The notes under the pieces are model-generated. The model searched no databases. It saw only the letters and a list, made by a program, of their open reading frames with translations, and was not told the DNA's origin. A stretch of 47,500 bases of DNA, from NCBI GenBank assembly GCA_905221605.1, contig CAJNDS010000335.1:1316430-1363929 (forward strand). Reading direction: 5' to 3'. The position numbers and the translations under genes are program-made. This document shows, piece after piece, positions 28,425-47,500 of this stretch; the stretch's first letter is position 1; each line of letters starts with the position of its first letter. This stretch comes from Symbiodinium natans (taxonomy: Eukaryota; Sar; Dinophyceae; Suessiales; Symbiodiniaceae).

Positions 28425-28688
28425 CAGCACAGACGTCGCGGCAAATGGTCTCGAGATACACTCAAGGAGAACTTTACAGTGCTAGAGTAGAAGAGGTTTA
28501 GGGTTTAGGGTTTAGGGTTTAGGGTTTAGGGGGTGCGAAAATAGGGGACCCCTAAATATGGACCCCCAAATAGTTGGATTCCCGTTTTTCGGAAACCCCT
28601 AAACCCAAAGCCCGATAAACCCTAAGCCCTAACCCCTATAAACCCTAAACCTAAACCCCAAACCACAAACCCTAACCAACATTCCATT

Positions 28689-28841
28689 CAAAAAGCAGCT
28701 GCAGGCTTCCAGCGAGGCTCCGAGCGCTTTGCTGGACACTGCCGCCGACCTTACAACAGCAAGCCCGAGCAATGACGCGTACCATGACTCTGGCGGCTAC
28801 AGGCCTTCGAGCGTTTCGGGGTCGCTTGCACTAAACCCTAA
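28689..28841 (+). CDS. Coding-like piece between the two genes
   Basis: An open GC-rich stretch after an AG, Ser/Ala-rich (SSEAPSALLDTAADLTTASP), flanked by CCCTAAA on the left and on the right by CCCTAAA then TTCAGGG. Could be an early exon of the kelch gene; no motif supports it. Confidence 0.25.
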
Positions 28842-29269
28842 ACCCTTCCGGGTTGTAGGGCTCAGGGTTTAGGGTTCAGGGTTTTCCCTAAACCCATAAC
28901 CCAAACCCTAAGCTTCAAATCCCCCCATCCCGAAAACCCCACTAGCCCCATTTTGGGTCACCACTTGTGCAGCAGAAGCATTAGGGATGCATCTTGTTCA
29001 ATACCCTCTACCCCAAACCCTAGACCCTAAACGTGAAACATTGAACCCCAGCATCACTTGCAGCATGAGGTACACGGACCCTGAGGGTTTAGAGTCTAGC
29101 GTTTAATGTTAAGCCCTTGACCCTGAATATCTTCCCCCCGACCATACCCTACCCCAATAGCGTTGAACCCTAGGCCAGAAGCCCCTAAACCCTATAAACC
29201 CCAAACCCTAAACCCTAAACCCTAATCCCTAAACCCTAAGCCCTAAGCCCTACGCCCTACCCCCCAAGC

Positions 29270-29445
29270 CCCAAGCCCCCAGCCCCAAGCCCCAAGCCCC
29301 AAGCCCCAGCCCCCCCAAGCCCCAAGCCCCAAGCCCCAAGCCCCAAGCCCCAAGCCCCAAGCCCCAAGCCCCAAGCCCCAAGCCCCAAGCCCCAAGCCCC
29401 AAGCCCCAAGCCCCAAGCCCCAAGCCCCAAGCCCCAAGCCCCAAG
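29270..29445 (+). repeat. CCCCAAG heptamer array
   Basis: About 24 tandem copies of a telomere-like variant heptamer (CCCCAAG) in place of CCCTAAA. The Gly-Ala-Trp-Leu readings on the other strand are shadows. Confidence 0.95.
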
Positions 29446-29701
29446 TGCAAGCAAATTTCACAGGCGACACAGGCGGGCAAGGCGGCGACGGCGTAGGCGT
29501 GCTAGGCGGAGGAGGTGCCTCATCTTAGGTTTGGGGAATGAGGTTAGGGTTCAGGGTTTAGGCTTGTGGAAAAGCTCCAGAACTTTTCAGCTCAGAGTTC
29601 AGGGTGTGGGGTAACCCTAAACCCTAAACCCCAGGGTTTAGGGTGTTTCAGTTTTAAAGGATATCTTTGGGAGCTTGGGATGGGCCGCTTCTGCGTACAG
29701 T

Positions 29702-29905
29702 CTACTTGGAGATTCATGTTGTTACTAACCCGATTTTTTAACTGTACTTATAACCCAATTATCACCCCATTAGCGCACTCAAAGGGCCAAAAGTACAGTT
29801 CTACTTGGGTTCTTAAGTACCCTAATCCCTCAACCCTAAACCCTAAACCCTAAACCCTAAACCCTGTTACACTTGGGTGATTAAGTACCATGAACCTCCA
29901 AGTAC
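29702..29905 (+). repeat. Fold-back element split by a CCCTAAA array
   Basis: An ACTTGGAG..CCTCCAAG element whose right arm is interrupted by a CCCTAAA tract. TTGGGTTCTTAAGTACC before the tract and TTGGGTGATTAAGTACC after it are near-copies, so the tract insertion duplicated about 17 bp. Confidence 0.75.
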
Positions 29906-29912
29906 TCCCAAG

Positions 29913-29926
29913 GTCTTGGACCACCT

Positions 29927-29981
<55 letters not shown>

Positions 29982-29993
29982 AATGCAACCCCT
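29913..29993 (+). CDS. Candidate exon with (Asp-His)9 repeat
   Basis: After an AG reads VLDHLDHDHDH.. through nine GACCAC hexamers (29928-29981) to NATP. A GA donor would join it in phase 0 to the first kelch exon. Asp-His runs usually bind divalent metal; here that is inference. It may equally be a plain hexamer microsatellite. Confidence 0.45.
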
Positions 29994-30338
29994 GAAGGAC
30001 AATTAATGTTTAGGGTTTAGGGTTTCGGGTTTAGGGTTGAGGGTTTAGGGTTTAGGGTTTAGGGGTTTCAGCAGTGTGGGTCACACGTTGCTCCATATGA
30101 ATCCCTACTTGCGTAAGAAGCCAGGACCCTCTTCTTTCTTGGCAGAGCAGTAGGCTTTGGGTTCTTAAGGGAAGCCCTCCTATAGATCCTAAATCCCTGT
30201 AGGCCTTCCCCTAAACCCTAAGCCCTAAGCCCTAAACCCTAAACCCTAAACCCTAAACAGGCCCGGTATGCCTGTTTACCCTACACCCTGAGCCTCTGTG
30301 CACTCTTGCCCATGTTAGCGTAAACTCCCAAATTCCCC

Positions 30339-30452
30339 CCCCAGTCTTTAGGACCCCCCCCCCCCCCAGAGACTCCAAAAACCCCTTAATTAAGGAATAT
30401 TAATATGATTTAAGGTATATTCCTTAATTAAGGGGTTTTTGGAGCCTTTGGG
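30339..30452 (+). repeat. Fold-back element with TTAATTAAGG arms
   Basis: CCAAAAACCCCTTAATTAAGG returns as CCTTAATTAAGGGGTTTTTGG. A second, partial copy at 38570-38598. Another hairpin at 30551-30668 has arms GGGTGGGGCCCCC / GGGGGGCCCCACCC. Confidence 0.8.
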
Positions 30453-30470
30453 CCGCCCACTGGCATCTAG

Positions 30471-47212
<16,742 letters not shown>

Positions 47213-47275
47213 GTTTAGGGTTTAGGGTTTAGGGTTTAGGGTTTAGGGTTTAGGGTTTAGGGTTTAGGGTTTAGG
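47213..47275 (+). repeat. TTTAGGG array between duplicated exon edges
   Basis: About nine perfect units. To the right, to the window end, a copy of the exon edge and degenerate TTTAGGGG-like units. Confidence 0.95.
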
Positions 47276-47500
47276 GGAACTCCTCAGAGAGGCGATATGA
47301 ACCCTTGGGCTTGCGGTGCCAGGTTTTGTCTGGGGTTAGGATTTTTTTTGGGGTTTAGGTCTGTTGGAGTTTAGGGTTTAGAGGTTCAAAGGCTGAATGG
47401 GTTTAGGGGTTTCAGGGGTGTTGGGGGTTTTAGGGGTTGTTGGGGTTTCAGGGGTTTGGGGGTTTAGGGTGTAGGGGTTCAGGGTTTAGGGAGAGTGTGG

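Noticed and set aside
29243-29480. Gly-Ala-Trp-Leu repeat proteins on the minus strand
   Set aside because: Shadow of the CCCCAAG heptamer array; open in all three frames.

Overview
The window is nuclear DNA of a eukaryote, most likely a dinoflagellate (Suessiales/Symbiodiniaceae-like; about 0.75 sure). The reasons are: TTTAGGG-type telomere-like repeats scattered in both orientations through the whole window; two host genes cut into many tiny exons whose reading frame can only be kept by accepting GC and GA as well as GT 5' splice sites (known in dinoflagellates); and a tyrosine-recombinase retrotransposon carrying a C5-cytosine DNA methyltransferase, a combination reported from dinoflagellates. 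No rRNA, tRNA or spliced-leader gene was recognised.

Layout. (1) About 567-28424, + strand: one carotenoid-oxygenase (CCD/RPE65 family) gene, rebuilt by eye from 25 exons of 27-98 nt that join into one open frame of 508 codons plus a stop; introns make up about 95 % of its span. (2) 16360-23712: a 7.35-kb PAT/Ngaro-like YR retrotransposon lying in the 9.8-kb intron 20 of that gene. Its repeats are arranged A1 - ORFs - B1 A2 B2. Its ORFs, in order, are tyrosine recombinase, a gag-like protein, C5 methyltransferase (frameshifted) and RT/RNase H (frameshifted). (3) About 28.4-30.4 kb: an intergenic stretch with a few weak coding-like pieces. (4) About 30471-47212, + strand and running off the right edge: a kelch beta-propeller gene, with 15 exons joining in frame into five blades and the start of a sixth. 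(5) 43704-44780, - strand: an intronless ORF with a RapZ-C-terminal-like domain and 18-residue tandem repeats, nested in a kelch intron. (6) Very long G tracts, minisatellites and at least ten families of short fold-back (MITE-like) elements, nearly all in introns.

The most striking pattern is the intron architecture. Most introns start with a TTTAGGG array and end with a CCCTAAA array, so the two ends of one pre-mRNA intron are complementary and could fold into a long stem that brings the splice sites together. At six places the telomere-like tract is flanked by 17-41-bp direct copies of the neighbouring sequence, often the exon edge, which looks like the scar of tract insertion by break repair. 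In the kelch gene the introns sit at equivalent places in successive blades and use the same donor class (GC at all five blade ends). I regard these telomere-repeat-bounded introns as the candidate undescribed system.

Limits: exon joins come from reading frames and family motifs, with three donor classes allowed, so single boundaries may be wrong by a few bases. Array and MITE edges are approximate. Array counts are by eye.
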